A stretch of DNA of 64,000 bases from Bergeyella sp. (GTDB lineage Bacteria; Bacteroidota; Bacteroidia; Flavobacteriales; Weeksellaceae): the NCBI GenBank assembly GCA_030263285.1, contig SZYB01000003.1, positions 124,001 to 188,000 on the forward strand, given 5' to 3'. The position numbers and the translations under genes were made by a program. How positions within the stretch are numbered: position 1 is the stretch's first letter; every line of letters starts with the position of its first letter. This document shows, one piece after another, positions 37,050 through 46,007 of this stretch. The notes below the pieces were generated by a model. It did not search any database and had not been told where the DNA came from. It saw only the letters and a program-made list of their open reading frames with translations.

Positions 37050-37547
37050 ATGAAGTTTTTGTTTGGCCACCGGATCTTCTTATTTGCCTATTTGGCCTTT
37101 ACGCTTTCCTTGAGTGTTGTTTCTTGTAAGAAGGAAATATCAGATTCAGATTTGCAATCTAAGGCATCTGCCAAAATTACAGTCTTTCCCAATGCATCAG
37201 TGGAGGTGAGAGACGGGGTGGTTACTCTGTCTGGAAAATTTGCTTCCCAGGAAGAAAAGGATGTAGTCATCCATGATATAAGGGCGATAGAGGGAGTAAA
37301 ACAGGTGGACGATTTCGGGGAGATAGTCTCTCCGGTAGAGGTAGAGGACCTTTCTGCTTCCGTAAGTTCTGCCACACAGCAGAAGGTAGCCGATGCACTT
37401 AAGGATTTTCCTTCCGTAAGGGTAGGGATAGTAAACGGAGAACTTACCCTTACCGGGAACGTATCCCCTACTCAGGCACGTAAAATCAAAGAATCTATAG
37501 ATGCGCTCAGGGTAGGAAAAGTAAACTTTAATTATGCCGTAAAATAA
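37050..37547 (+). CDS. BON domain lipoprotein
   Basis: A 165-residue lipoprotein with the lipobox Cys in SVVSCKKE (about residue 26) and two BON-like modules. The first covers about residues 38-88 (SVEVRDGVVTLSGKF, then IEGVKQVDD) and the second about 105-165 (VRVGIVNGELTLTGNV, ending VGKVNFNYAVK). BON modules bind phospholipid or envelope surfaces and occur in osmotically regulated and secretin-associated proteins. The gene directly downstream is a broken SH3-like relative, so the two probably formed an operon. Confidence 0.85.
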   Translation: MKFLFGHRIFLFAYLAFTLSLSVVSCKKEISDSDLQSKASAKITVFPNASVEVRDGVVTLSGKFASQEEKDVVIHDIRAIEGVKQVDDFGEIVSPVEVEDLSASVSSATQQKVADALKDFPSVRVGIVNGELTLTGNVSPTQARKIKESIDALRVGKVNFNYAVK

Positions 37548-37556
37548 ATTTTTATT

Positions 37557-37896
37557 ACGAGTGCTTTACAGGAAAAATATGCAAGTGTAATATTGACAGC
37601 TCAGTCTGCGGGAGTTTCGAATCTTAAAGTTTAAGAGTAGAAAGGTGTGCTGTATGTGTCGGGAGACGCCCAGGATAGTGTCTCAAAGGATGCGGTTTGG
37701 GATACACTGGGCATAATGAGACTTGCTTTATAGAGTGAAGGTGTTGGATCTTACTTCTGAGGCGCGCCTTACTGTTGCGACAAAAGATTCTAACGTTACT
37801 TTGCTGGAGTATTCTTCACAAGAATGGCGGAGAATAAAAGCCGCAGACAGAACCGAAGGGTGTACTTATGTGAGGTATCTGAAAAGCTTAGCGTGA
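37557..37896 (+). pseudogene. Broken BON/SH3-like (LysM-less YgaU-type) envelope protein gene
   Basis: Reading from 37557 gives a protein-like sequence that starts at ACG where ATG is expected (ACG AGT GCT TTA CAG), then LQEKYASVILTAQSAGVSNL and, after two in-frame stops near 37626 and 37632, KGVLYVSGDAQDSVSKDAVW. A further stop at about 37731 and a frame continuation give an SH3-like tail: LDLTSEARLTVATKDSN, then WRRIKAADRTEGCTYVRYLK, ending TGA 37894-37896. The loss of the start codon plus several stops indicates true decay. The domain name is from remembered family pattern, not a search. Confidence 0.75.
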
Positions 37897-37929
37897 CTAA
37901 ACAAATAGTTCTTATCTGGTAGAATTTAC

Positions 37930-37963
37930 AAAGGCTGTCCCAAAAAATGGGACGGCTTTTATT
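37930..37963 (+). terminator. Intrinsic terminator
   Basis: AAGGCTGTCCC and GGGACGGCTTTT form an 8-9 bp GC-rich stem with loop AAAAAAT and a T tail, downstream of the decayed SH3-like gene. It would end the BON-gene transcript. Confidence 0.78.
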
Positions 37964-38000
37964 CTTAATGATAAACGACAAAAAATATCAAAGAGTATTT

Positions 38001-38040
38001 AGTTATTATTATTTTGTCAACTGACAAAATAATAATAACT
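38001..38040. repeat. Perfect 18-bp inverted repeat with 4-nt spacer
   Basis: The arm at 38001-38018 (AGTTATTATTATTTTGTC) is the exact reverse complement of 38023-38040, separated by AACT. The stem is AT-rich except for the GTC/GAC nearest the loop. It has no T tail, so it is not a standard terminator. It could be an operator, a cruciform or recombination site, or the relic of a mobile element. Confidence 0.75.
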
Positions 38041-38925
38041 CCCCTGCTTTGTATTTTAGATCGTAGAGCATGTTTTTTTGAGTCCCATAAATTCTATTAC
38101 AAACAATATTTTATTATGAAATACAGGTCAGTTTTTTTTAGTTTTCGTTTTGCTTTCCGAAGTTTGTTTACCACAAGTGGGCTACAGGGGAATGACGGTG
38201 GGGGTAAAATTTCTTCGTCGCTTATCGTAAAGAGTTTTTTGATTTTGAGATAAGAAGGGTAACCGGTATTCTGGGATAGGGTGAGTATCCAGTGATATTG
38301 ATTTTTGCTCCCTAGAAATATAACTACGGGGAACAAGCACGATTAAAATTAACTTAGTTTTAACAACGGAAGTGTTTTTTAGAGGAATGCATTTCGACAA
38401 GATCTAAGCTGGAGTAAACTCTTGATACAGTCTCCCGATAGAAGGGCAAAGAAGGAGCCTAGGGTTTTGCTCATCCGTGAAGGGTAGTCTAATTTAGGTG
38501 TGTATGGTAGGGACGGTCTAGGGGGCAGGTGGGGATCCTACAAGTTTATTTATAGATTGTTTCTTAGTCTGAATCTTAATTAACAAGTTATAGGGTGCGT
38601 TTATATATTACTTCAATACTATTCTTTATGGAGTTATTTGAGGTTGATATTATTTATTTTTTTACAAACTGTTTTTGTACAACTGAAATAATTATTTATT
38701 GATAAAATGATTATAATCGCAAACTAAACAAATTTTAGAAATTTCATGTCAGTTTATTGGCCGCTGTAAATCAAAATATTATTTTGTGGAATGAACTCCG
38801 TACAAATTTTGTATCAAGGCGTGATCTTTCCAAAATTTAAAACTATATTTATGTCTGTTTTTGGAAAAGAGCAGCGTCATGTTTTCTTTTTCCTTTGGCT
38901 TAAGGTAGAATTGTAGAATTATTGT
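38041..38925. other. Gene-poor stretch, probably decayed
   Basis: No gene is supported over about 880 bp. A short frame at 38119 begins MKYRSVFFSFRFAFRSLF and stops after about 45 codons; a 21-codon frame begins at 38850 (MSVFGKEQRHVFFF). Neither has a recognisable family. The region is AT-rich near 38640-38760. No tRNA, riboswitch or clear promoter for the following symporter gene was seen. Confidence 0.45.
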
Positions 38926-40356
38926 ATGGGTACATTTAGGTTTTTTAGGTGGATAGGTGTGGCGGTGATTTTCGTCTCCGGTATTTTTTACGCCATTAAT
39001 TTTTTTTATTCCTTTTCAGAGGAAATAAGAATCGTCAACAATATTTTTTTAGCTTTTGGGCTGCTTTTTTTCGCTTTAGGTAAACGCAATCTTACTACCT
39101 GGATTTTTGTTTGTATTATTTTGGGTGTCATCGTAGGGGGCGATTATCCTTCTGTAGCGGTTTCTTTAAGACCGCTGAGCCAGGGTTTTATAAAGTTGGT
39201 AAAAACCATTGTGGCACCGTTGCTTTTTGCAAGTTTGGTATATGGTATCGCTGGGCATTCAGATCTGAAACAAGTGGGAAGACTGGCGTGGAAATCTTTG
39301 GTGTATTTTTATTCTGCTACTACCATCGCTCTTATCATAGGTCTTATAGCCATTAATATCACAAAGGCAGGCGTAGGAATTGATGCCTCAAAAATTCCTC
39401 ATCAAGAACTTCCCAAAATTTCTCCCACAAAGACATCTGATATGGAGTCTCTGGAGAGAATTCCGGAAAATTTTCACTGGATATACAAAACAAGTGCTTT
39501 CTTTAGGGATATTTTTCCCGAAAATCTCGTAAAGTCGGTCTATGAAAATCAGATTCTGCAAATCGTGATTTTTGCTATAATTTTTGGAGTTGGGCTTGCC
39601 CAGCTGCCGGAAAAAAGGAAGAAACCATTAGTGGATTTCATGGATAGTCTTGCGGAGACAATGTATAGGTTTACTCATATCATTATGTATTTTGCTCCCA
39701 TCGGAGTGGGGGCAGCTATGGCTTATACGGTGGGGCATATGGGCATGGGAATTCTAAAATATTTGTTTATGTTGCTTTTTACCCTTTATGTAGCGTTGGT
39801 TGCATTTGTTTTGTTGGTGCTTTTGCCCATTGCACTGTATAACAGAGTCCCGATAAAAAATTTTTTAAGAGCCATCAAAGAGCCTGTGTCTATTGCTTTT
39901 GCCACGACAAGTTCGGATGCGGCTTTGCCTATTGTGATGAGAAATATGGAGAAATTTGGGGTACCCAGGAAAATCGTTTCTTTTGTGATCCCTACGGGAT
40001 ATAGTTTTAATCTGGACGGTACTACGCTCTATTTGTCACTGGCTTCTATCTTTGTGGCGCAAGCTGCGGGCATGCAGCTATCTGTTGCACAGCAGTTTTT
40101 TATAGGTCTTACCCTTATGATTACAAGCAAAGGAGTGGCGGCCATTCCTAGGGCTTCGCTTATTGTGCTTATTGCCACTGCAGATCAGTTTGGTTTGCCT
40201 GTTTTCATCATTGCTGCAATTTTGGGGATAGATGAACTCATGGACATGGGAAGAACTACGGTAAATGTAATAGGAAATTGTCTGGCTTCCGTAGTGGTGT
40301 CGAAATGGGAAAATGAATTCGATGAACAAAAAGCATTGTCTTTCAGAGAGGAATAA
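38926..40356 (+). CDS. Dicarboxylate/amino acid:cation symporter (DAACS family)
   Basis: A 476-residue inner-membrane transporter with multiple hydrophobic segments. The family core motifs are present: the serine-rich hairpin AFATTSSDAALPIVM, the NMDGT-type motif here as SFNLDGTTLYLS, and hairpin 2 as SKGVAAIPRASL. Such proteins take up glutamate, aspartate or C4-dicarboxylates with Na+ or H+. The residue set does not let me name the substrate. An N-terminal pair of helices precedes the family core. It stands alone, following a long gene-poor region. Confidence 0.92.
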   Translation: MGTFRFFRWIGVAVIFVSGIFYAINFFYSFSEEIRIVNNIFLAFGLLFFALGKRNLTTWIFVCIILGVIVGGDYPSVAVSLRPLSQGFIKLVKTIVAPLLFASLVYGIAGHSDLKQVGRLAWKSLVYFYSATTIALIIGLIAINITKAGVGIDASKIPHQELPKISPTKTSDMESLERIPENFHWIYKTSAFFRDIFPENLVKSVYENQILQIVIFAIIFGVGLAQLPEKRKKPLVDFMDSLAETMYRFTHIIMYFAPIGVGAAMAYTVGHMGMGILKYLFMLLFTLYVALVAFVLLVLLPIALYNRVPIKNFLRAIKEPVSIAFATTSSDAALPIVMRNMEKFGVPRKIVSFVIPTGYSFNLDGTTLYLSLASIFVAQAAGMQLSVAQQFFIGLTLMITSKGVAAIPRASLIVLIATADQFGLPVFIIAAILGIDELMDMGRTTVNVIGNCLASVVVSKWENEFDEQKALSFREE

Positions 40357-40396
40357 ATTTTGTCGATATAAATACCAAAAAAAAATACACAAAATG

Positions 40397-40404
40397 TATC
40401 TTTG
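40397..40404 (+). promoter_or_regulatory. -7 promoter element for the E2 gene
   Basis: TATCTTTG matches TAnnTTTG and lies 23 bp ahead of the ATG at 40428. No well-spaced -33 element was seen. Confidence 0.5.
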
Positions 40405-40427
40405 TCCCGAGATCAAAAAAATCTAAA

Positions 40428-41843
40428 ATGTCCGAATATAAATTAGTGCTCCCGGCGATGGGAGAGGGGGTGATGGAGGCAACTATTGTCAGTTGGTTAG
40501 TAGCAGAGGGCGACAGGGTAAAAGAAGATGATAGTGTAGTAGAGATTGCTACAGATAAAGTAGATTCGGATGTTCCCACTCCTGTTTCAGGAAAGGTTGT
40601 TTCTATCCTAAAAAAGAAAGATGAGACAGCACGGGTGGGGGAGGTTATTGCCATTATTGAAATGGAAGGAGCAGGTCAAGTGCGGGACACAGGAGAGAAC
40701 AAAGAAACGCACAAAGAATCTTCAGCGCCCGGTCATTCACAAGATTCCTTCGGAGAGAAGGAGGAGGATGCGCAGATCTCCATATCTGAATCTGATGCAG
40801 AAGTCATTACGGAATTGGAGCGCCCTTTGCATTTAGCTTCAGCAAAAACAATAAATTTGGAAGAGTCCGAATCCTATTTTTCTCCTTTGGTTCGTTCTAT
40901 GATCCGGGAAGAGAAAGTAACAGATCGCGAGCTTTCCATGATAAAGGGTTCGGGGCTTAATAACAGAATAACCAAGGAGGATATTCTGGAGTTTTTAGAC
41001 AGACGTGCACATTCCGGCAGTGCCGATGATGATACAAGAGCATCCTCCCTAGAAGGTTATTCAAGTATAGTTTCTGATGAAGCTAGATCCGAAAAAAAGG
41101 AAAAAGGTTTTGTTTCCTCAACGTCTGCCTCTGATGGAGACGAGGTGATCCCCATGGACAGAATGAGAAGGATCATTGCGCAAAATATGGTGAGATCAAA
41201 ACAAATTGCCCCTCATGTTACCTCTTTTATAGAGACCGATGTTACCCGTATAGTACAGTGGAGAAATAAATTCAAAAATTCTTTTCAGCAAAGAACAGGA
41301 GAGAAGCTTACTTATACGCCCATCTTTGTAAAAGCTGTGGTAAAGGCTATTGAACATTTTCCTCTCGTCAATATTTCGGTACAGGGGGAAGAAATAATAA
41401 AGAAAAAAAACATCAATATAGGTATAGCCACGGCTTTACCGGACGGAAATCTTATAGTGCCTGTTATAAAAAATGCAAACCAACTTTCGTTGTTTGGGCT
41501 TGCAAAAGCGCTCAATGATATCGTGTACAGAGCGAGAAATAAAAAGCTGAAACCCGAAGATACACAGGGAGCTACTTATACGATTTCCAATATAGGAAGC
41601 TTTGGAAATCTCATGGGGACACCTATTATTCCTCAACCTCAGGTCGCTATACTGGCAATTGGGGCGATTATGAAAAAACCGGTTGTTTTGGAGACAGATT
41701 CCGGTGATGCGATCGCAATACGCAGTATGATGTTTATGTCTCATTCTTATGATCACAGAGTGGTAGACGGATCGTTGGGAGGGCTGTTTCTGAAATATGT
41801 TCACGATTACTTACAAAATTGGGACTTGAGTAAAGAAATATAG
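40428..41843 (+). CDS. 2-oxoacid dehydrogenase E2 component (dihydrolipoamide acyltransferase)
   Basis: Three domains are visible: an N-terminal lipoyl domain (residues about 1-78) with the lipoylated Lys in EIATDKVDSDVP; an acidic Ser-rich linker and peripheral subunit-binding domain near 145-190 (FSPLVRSMIREEKV, then IKGSGLNNRITKEDIL); and the catalytic acyltransferase domain ending with HxxxDG as SYDHRVVDGSLGG. The substrate is not certain: in Flavobacteriia similar stand-alone genes belong to the branched-chain complex, but pyruvate and 2-oxoglutarate E2 share the motifs. E1 and E3 are not adjacent. Confidence 0.92.
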   Translation: MSEYKLVLPAMGEGVMEATIVSWLVAEGDRVKEDDSVVEIATDKVDSDVPTPVSGKVVSILKKKDETARVGEVIAIIEMEGAGQVRDTGENKETHKESSAPGHSQDSFGEKEEDAQISISESDAEVITELERPLHLASAKTINLEESESYFSPLVRSMIREEKVTDRELSMIKGSGLNNRITKEDILEFLDRRAHSGSADDDTRASSLEGYSSIVSDEARSEKKEKGFVSSTSASDGDEVIPMDRMRRIIAQNMVRSKQIAPHVTSFIETDVTRIVQWRNKFKNSFQQRTGEKLTYTPIFVKAVVKAIEHFPLVNISVQGEEIIKKKNINIGIATALPDGNLIVPVIKNANQLSLFGLAKALNDIVYRARNKKLKPEDTQGATYTISNIGSFGNLMGTPIIPQPQVAILAIGAIMKKPVVLETDSGDAIAIRSMMFMSHSYDHRVVDGSLGGLFLKYVHDYLQNWDLSKEI

Positions 41844-41852
41844 AGATGTTGT

Positions 41853-43196
41853 ATGTTACTAAAGCTCATCAAATATATAATAGATACACTCGGCAATGCG
41901 TTTGAACAGATCAGTAACGACAGAGTTCGTTATAATTTACTTCAGGCCATACCATTTTGGTTCTGCTCTATTGTTACAGGACTTTTGGCAGTGATCTATG
42001 CTAAAATTTTTCATTGGGGAGAAGATATTATCAGGCTGATGATGGCTTGGCATTCATGGACCATTTTTGTTATTTCTCCCGTTTGTTTTGTTTTTTCTTG
42101 GTGGCTGGTTTATCGTTTTGCTCCTTATGCAAAAGGGAGTGGAATTCCTCAGGTGATGGCAGCGATAGAAATGTCCAACCCTAAGGAGGGCAAGGGCATA
42201 AAGTATCTTTTGAGCATCAAAATTATTCTCATCAAAATAGTTTCTTCTTTGGTGTTGGTAATAGGGGGAGGAGCTGTAGGACGGGAAGGTCCCACAATCC
42301 AGATTGCGGGTTCGGTTTTTCATAAGGTAAACGAATATTTGCCTGCTTGGTGGCCCAGAGTTTCGAAAAGGAATATGATCATGACGGGTGCAGCTGCGGG
42401 ACTTGCAGCCGCATTTAATACGCCTATGGGGGGAATAGTTTTTGCAGTGGAAGAATTGGCAAAAACACACATTCGATACTTTAAAACGGCTCTGTTTACC
42501 GCTGTAATAGTTGCGGGTCTTACGGCACAGACATTTGCTGGATCTTATTTATATTTTGGATATCCCAAAACTCAGGGGGTCACCTTGATGGTGATGTTTC
42601 CTGTAATTCTTGTATCTGGAGTATCCGGGGTTTTGGCAAGTAAATTAGCGCAGTGGATGCTTGCAATCCATGCATGGAAAAAAAAACTGAAGACCCCGGG
42701 ACAAAATATCATTTTTCTTCTTCTCACCGCTTTTTTAGTCGCTGGCATAGCCTATTTTATCAGTCCTCTTATTTTGGGTTCTGGGAATGATTTGATAGAG
42801 AAAGTATTATTTACTTCAGATAAAAATGAAGCATGGTATGTTCCTCTATTTAGGATGTTGGGACCGGCGCTTTCTTTCACCTCCGGAGGAGCGGGAGGGG
42901 TATTCGCCCCTGCTTTATCCGCAGGCGCCAGCATAGGTTCTGTAGTTTCCGGATGGTTGGGGATTACTCCACATGAGAGTAATGTCGTGATTCTTGCAGG
43001 GATGGTGGGTTTTCTTACGGGCATTACAAGAGCTCCTTTTACTTCTTCTATTCTTGTACTGGAAATGACCGACAGGCATTCTCTGGTATTTCACCTCATG
43101 CTTGCAGGGATGGTTTCTTCTTTAGTTTCCTTAGCCATCAGCAGGAAATCTCTCTATGATGTGCTCAAAGATACTTATCTAAAGGAGCTCACGTAA
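41853..43196 (+). CDS. ClC-family chloride channel or H+/Cl- antiporter
   Basis: A 447-residue multi-pass ClC protein. The chloride-selectivity motifs appear in order: GSGIP (residues 95-99), GREGP (143-147, including the gating Glu145) and the third GGVFAPAL. No C-terminal CBS domains are present. Many short bacterial ClC proteins are exchangers involved in acid resistance or chloride homeostasis; the sequence alone does not settle channel or exchanger. It starts 9 bp after the E2 gene and its end overlaps the opposite-strand TIGR01777 pseudogene. Confidence 0.93.
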   Translation: MLLKLIKYIIDTLGNAFEQISNDRVRYNLLQAIPFWFCSIVTGLLAVIYAKIFHWGEDIIRLMMAWHSWTIFVISPVCFVFSWWLVYRFAPYAKGSGIPQVMAAIEMSNPKEGKGIKYLLSIKIILIKIVSSLVLVIGGGAVGREGPTIQIAGSVFHKVNEYLPAWWPRVSKRNMIMTGAAAGLAAAFNTPMGGIVFAVEELAKTHIRYFKTALFTAVIVAGLTAQTFAGSYLYFGYPKTQGVTLMVMFPVILVSGVSGVLASKLAQWMLAIHAWKKKLKTPGQNIIFLLLTAFLVAGIAYFISPLILGSGNDLIEKVLFTSDKNEAWYVPLFRMLGPALSFTSGGAGGVFAPALSAGASIGSVVSGWLGITPHESNVVILAGMVGFLTGITRAPFTSSILVLEMTDRHSLVFHLMLAGMVSSLVSLAISRKSLYDVLKDTYLKELT

Positions 43197-44091
43197 ATAT
43201 GCTATCTAGGGCTAGGGCAGAGCTAAGTGATGGATATTTAAGCTCAAATCCGGAACGTTTTATCTTTTCGTTGGAAGCTCTGTTCCTTCCAGAAATCATT
43301 TCGCTCATTTCTTCTAGAAAAAGCCGAACGGCAAATGCCGGGATGTTTATGGAAAAGAAATATCTGTTCATATTTTTCGCAAGTTTTTTCATGAACATTT
43401 TTTGTGTGGTATATTCATCCGATACTGTGTTATAAGAACCATACATGGGTGTTTTACAGCGTGACAAAATAGGGCATAAAGAATCCTCTATTATGTATCC
43501 AGTTAATCCATTGTTTGCCGCTGCCAAATTCCTGAAGCGAGGATGATTATTCGTTATTTTTTTTAATGCCTCAAGGAAGCCTTTCTTGGAGGAAAGGACA
43601 GCTGAAATTCTTAATTTGACGATCCTTTCCGTGATCACCGAGAATTCGTCGGCTGCATTTTCCCAGGCATTACATACCTCAGAGAGAAAATCACATCTCT
43701 TTCTTGGATCTTTTTCGGTCAAGAGAGCATTTGAAGTAAAACTTCCATAATAATTAATTCCGGAAGCAGAGATGAAGCAGGATAAAGACATTTTTCTTTT
43801 GACACATTCATCAAGCAGGAAACGGGCGAAAGTACACGACTTTCAAGAATCTCTCTTTTATAAGGCAGGTGTCCATCTTTTATTGACGGGAGCCCCTGCT
43901 AAATGAATTATAGCTTCCATATTTTCCAACGCTTCCGGATCAATTACTTCTTTTTTGTAATCCCAAAAAAATAATGGGAACCGAAAACATTTCTCCTTGT
44001 AAGCATTTTTACGCAGTGACCATTTTTTGCCAGTTTTTTCCTTCAGCAGACTTCCCATAAGACCTGTTGCCCCGCTCATGGGGATATTCAT
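43189..44091 (-). pseudogene. Broken TIGR01777 (YfcH-like) NAD-dependent epimerase gene
   Basis: The N-terminal part from ATG 44091 (MNIPMSGATGLMGSLLKEK) runs through WDYKKEVIDPEALENMEAIIHLAGAPVNKRWTP and is then broken by a frameshift near 43860. A middle piece, KREILESRV, is in another frame. A further shift brings in FARFLLDECVKRKMSLSCFISASG, continuing to 43189 through NYYGS, FLSEVCNAWENAADEFS, GSYNTVSDEYTTQKMFMKKL and a C-terminal DUF1731-like tail ending ALALDSIFT. Family YfcH/TIGR01777 proteins are uncharacterised oxidoreductases. The join of two complete halves with at least two shifts supports recent inactivation. It follows the DUF493 gene. Confidence 0.85.
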
Positions 44092-44113
44092 TAGATTCCG
44101 GTTATATAATGGT

Positions 44114-44419
44114 TTACAGCACAATCACCTCTTTTACTAACGAAACTTCTTTGTAGATTTTTATTACTTGATCTGCGTCAATGACAAATGCATTTACGCT
44201 GAGGGAGGTATATTTTGCATTTTTGCTTTCTCTGTTTGTAAAGGTGGTTTTTATTCCGTCAAATATTCTATATATCTCAGAAAACTTGGATGTATTGTTG
44301 GGAAGAATAAATTTAAAAAGATAATTTTCCGGGAAATCATGGGTTTCGTCAAGTTTTTCTTTCAGAGAAGCATAAAACTCGTCGGTTTTTCTCTGTGCGT
44401 TAGAATCCAAAATTATCAT
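44114..44419 (-). CDS. DUF493 family protein (YbeD-like)
   Basis: A 101-residue protein resembling DUF493 (YbeD): short alpha-beta sandwich with FKFILPNN, the mid-region FDGIKTTFTNRESKNAKYTSLSVNAFV and C-terminal helix ADQVIKIYKEVS. E. coli YbeD resembles an ACT-like regulatory domain and has no assigned activity. It is the first gene of a minus-strand unit with the broken TIGR01777 gene, and a -7 element lies at 44445-44452. Confidence 0.8.
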   Translation of the reverse strand: MIILDSNAQRKTDEFYASLKEKLDETHDFPENYLFKFILPNNTSKFSEIYRIFDGIKTTFTNRESKNAKYTSLSVNAFVIDADQVIKIYKEVSLVKEVIVL

Positions 44420-44444
44420 GTGCGGTTTTTTTCATTATTTCCGA

Positions 44445-44452
44445 CAAAAGTA
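44445..44452 (-). promoter_or_regulatory. -7 promoter element for the DUF493 gene
   Basis: On the minus strand TACTTTTG matches TAnnTTTG, 25 bp ahead of the start at 44419. Confidence 0.5.
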
Positions 44453-44589
44453 CGAATTAAAATAATGGATGTAGTAGGGCATATTTTTTTGTACAGTATA
44501 ACAATCCAAAAACTTGGTTAACTTTGCCAATCAATATATAATAAATAATTAATGAAATACAAGGGTTTTAAACTTTTTTGTTTTTTTCC

Positions 44590-44597
44590 TAGCTTTG
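44590..44597 (+). promoter_or_regulatory. -7 promoter element for the M23 peptidase and bactofilin genes
   Basis: TAGCTTTG matches TAnnTTTG and lies 26 bp ahead of the TTG start at 44624, which helps support that start. Confidence 0.55.
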
Positions 44598-44623
44598 CCG
44601 CTGGTTTGTAAGATTTAAAGATT

Positions 44624-45436
44624 TTGAAAAAGAAAACATCAGTCATTATAATAGACGAGGGAGGAAAAGATAACAGAGTACTTCAGGTGCCTACGAGAAT
44701 ATTGCTTAACTGGAAGAAGTACATGCTCTTTTTTAGTGGGGTTATTGCTGTTTTGTTGGTTGTTTTGGGTGTTTTTATCTATCAGAAAACCAGTGCGTTT
44801 TATCAGGAAAAATTAGCTAAGGCGAATAGAATTAGAAGTCTTATAGACATAAAAAAAATGAAGAAAGCTTTTAGATATATAGACAAAGGTGTATATGACA
44901 TCAATTCTTTTCTTGAAGAAAGAGGTTTAGAAAAGCTTAAGATCAAAAATACGGGTGGGGTGAGTCAGGATTTTGACATCACAGATGTCAATGAGTTTGC
45001 AGATTACTATAAAACTAAGATCGAAAAAATAAAATTAAAGCTGGAAAATACCCCTCTGGGAGCTCCCGTTTCTGGACAAATTACTTCAGGCTTTGGTTTT
45101 AGGACGAATCCGTTTGGTTATTTTAATACAGAGCATCATTCGGGAATTGATTTTAAAGGAAATATAGGAGATCCTGTGAGGGTATCTGCGGGGGGTAAGG
45201 TAGTTTTGGCCGGAGTTAATGGAGGGTATGGAAACTGTGTTATCGTAGAGCATGGAGGAAAACTAAAGAGTTTGTATGCTCATCTGAGCAAAATTTTAGT
45301 GAAAGTAGGGGAAGAGGTGTCTTCCGGTCAGCTTATAGGAGAATTAGGAAATACAGGGAGAAGTACAGGATCCCATTTACATTACGAAATAATGAGTGAT
45401 GGTAAAAAAACAGATCCGAAACCTTTTATTAATTAA
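44624..45436 (+). CDS. M23 family metallopeptidase (LytM-type)
   Basis: A 270-residue membrane-anchored peptidoglycan endopeptidase. One transmembrane helix (about residues 32-55), a helical linker and the C-terminal LytM domain (about 145-270) are seen. The zinc-site signature is complete: His and Asp in HHSGIDFKG, and the HLHYE motif at SHLHYEIMSDG. The TTG start at 44624 is used because no suitable ATG precedes the membrane segment. The gene is 6 bp before a bactofilin gene, a pairing well known in many bacteria, where the peptidase is placed by the bactofilin scaffold. Confidence 0.92.
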   Translation: MKKKTSVIIIDEGGKDNRVLQVPTRILLNWKKYMLFFSGVIAVLLVVLGVFIYQKTSAFYQEKLAKANRIRSLIDIKKMKKAFRYIDKGVYDINSFLEERGLEKLKIKNTGGVSQDFDITDVNEFADYYKTKIEKIKLKLENTPLGAPVSGQITSGFGFRTNPFGYFNTEHHSGIDFKGNIGDPVRVSAGGKVVLAGVNGGYGNCVIVEHGGKLKSLYAHLSKILVKVGEEVSSGQLIGELGNTGRSTGSHLHYEIMSDGKKTDPKPFIN

Positions 45437-45442
45437 CAAGAT

Positions 45443-45910
45443 ATGTTGTTTAAATTGAGAAGTGGCGAGAAAGTAAGAAAGGATAATAATGTAGACAATA
45501 TCCCCATTACTACGGTCATAGGTTCGGAAATATTTATTTCAGGGGATATAAAGGGAGCACAGGTGATAAAGATAGATGGGAGAATAAGAGGAGATGTTGA
45601 AGTGGAAAAAAGAATAATTTTAGGAGAAAAGTGTTTTCTGGAGGGAAATCTCAAGAGTCATAGTATTATTATTTATGGCAAGATTGTAGGTAATGTAGAA
45701 TCTGTAGATCTCACACTCATGAGTACAGGAATGGTAGATGGAGATATCACTACAGAAACTTTAGAGATAAATAAGGGGGGGCGGTATAATGGCAAGCTTA
45801 CGATGAAGGAAAGACCGGAGAGTACAGATATAGGGCACAACGCCGGGGTTCACAAAGTAAGTGATAGGAAAAATGTGAAAAAGTCTATTGGTCAATCTTC
45901 AAATAAATAA
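45443..45910 (+). CDS. Bactofilin family cytoskeletal protein
   Basis: A 155-residue bactofilin (DUF583, polymer-forming). The beta-helical core (about residues 20-120) shows the repeated short strands typical of the family, for example FISGDIKGAQVIKIDGRIRG, EKCFLEGNLKSHSIIIYGK and VDGDITTETLEINKGG. Bactofilins form filaments at the membrane that guide cell-wall enzymes. It directly follows an M23 peptidase gene, which probably works with it. The C-terminus is polar and likely disordered. Confidence 0.9.
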   Translation: MLFKLRSGEKVRKDNNVDNIPITTVIGSEIFISGDIKGAQVIKIDGRIRGDVEVEKRIILGEKCFLEGNLKSHSIIIYGKIVGNVESVDLTLMSTGMVDGDITTETLEINKGGRYNGKLTMKERPESTDIGHNAGVHKVSDRKNVKKSIGQSSNK

Positions 45911-46007
45911 CCAGAATATTAGAAAAAGCTACCTCTTTATCCTGTTTTTCTTTTCCTTTATCAATTTCAATTCACTTATATTCTTGTTTTTTCTTACTTC
46001 CTTAAAG

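Noticed and set aside
37605-37625. TTCGAATC-like T-arm suggesting a tRNA
   Set aside because: No acceptor stem, anticodon arm or CCA-side pairing is present; the bases belong to the decayed SH3-like gene.
43199-43435. A 78-codon plus-strand frame after the ClC gene
   Set aside because: It is antisense to the recognisable C-terminal part of the TIGR01777 pseudogene and has no features of its own.
45888-46007. Longer N-terminus for the RND adaptor
   Set aside because: The extension overlaps the end of the bactofilin gene and adds a second hydrophobic stretch before a complete lipoprotein signal starting at 46008.
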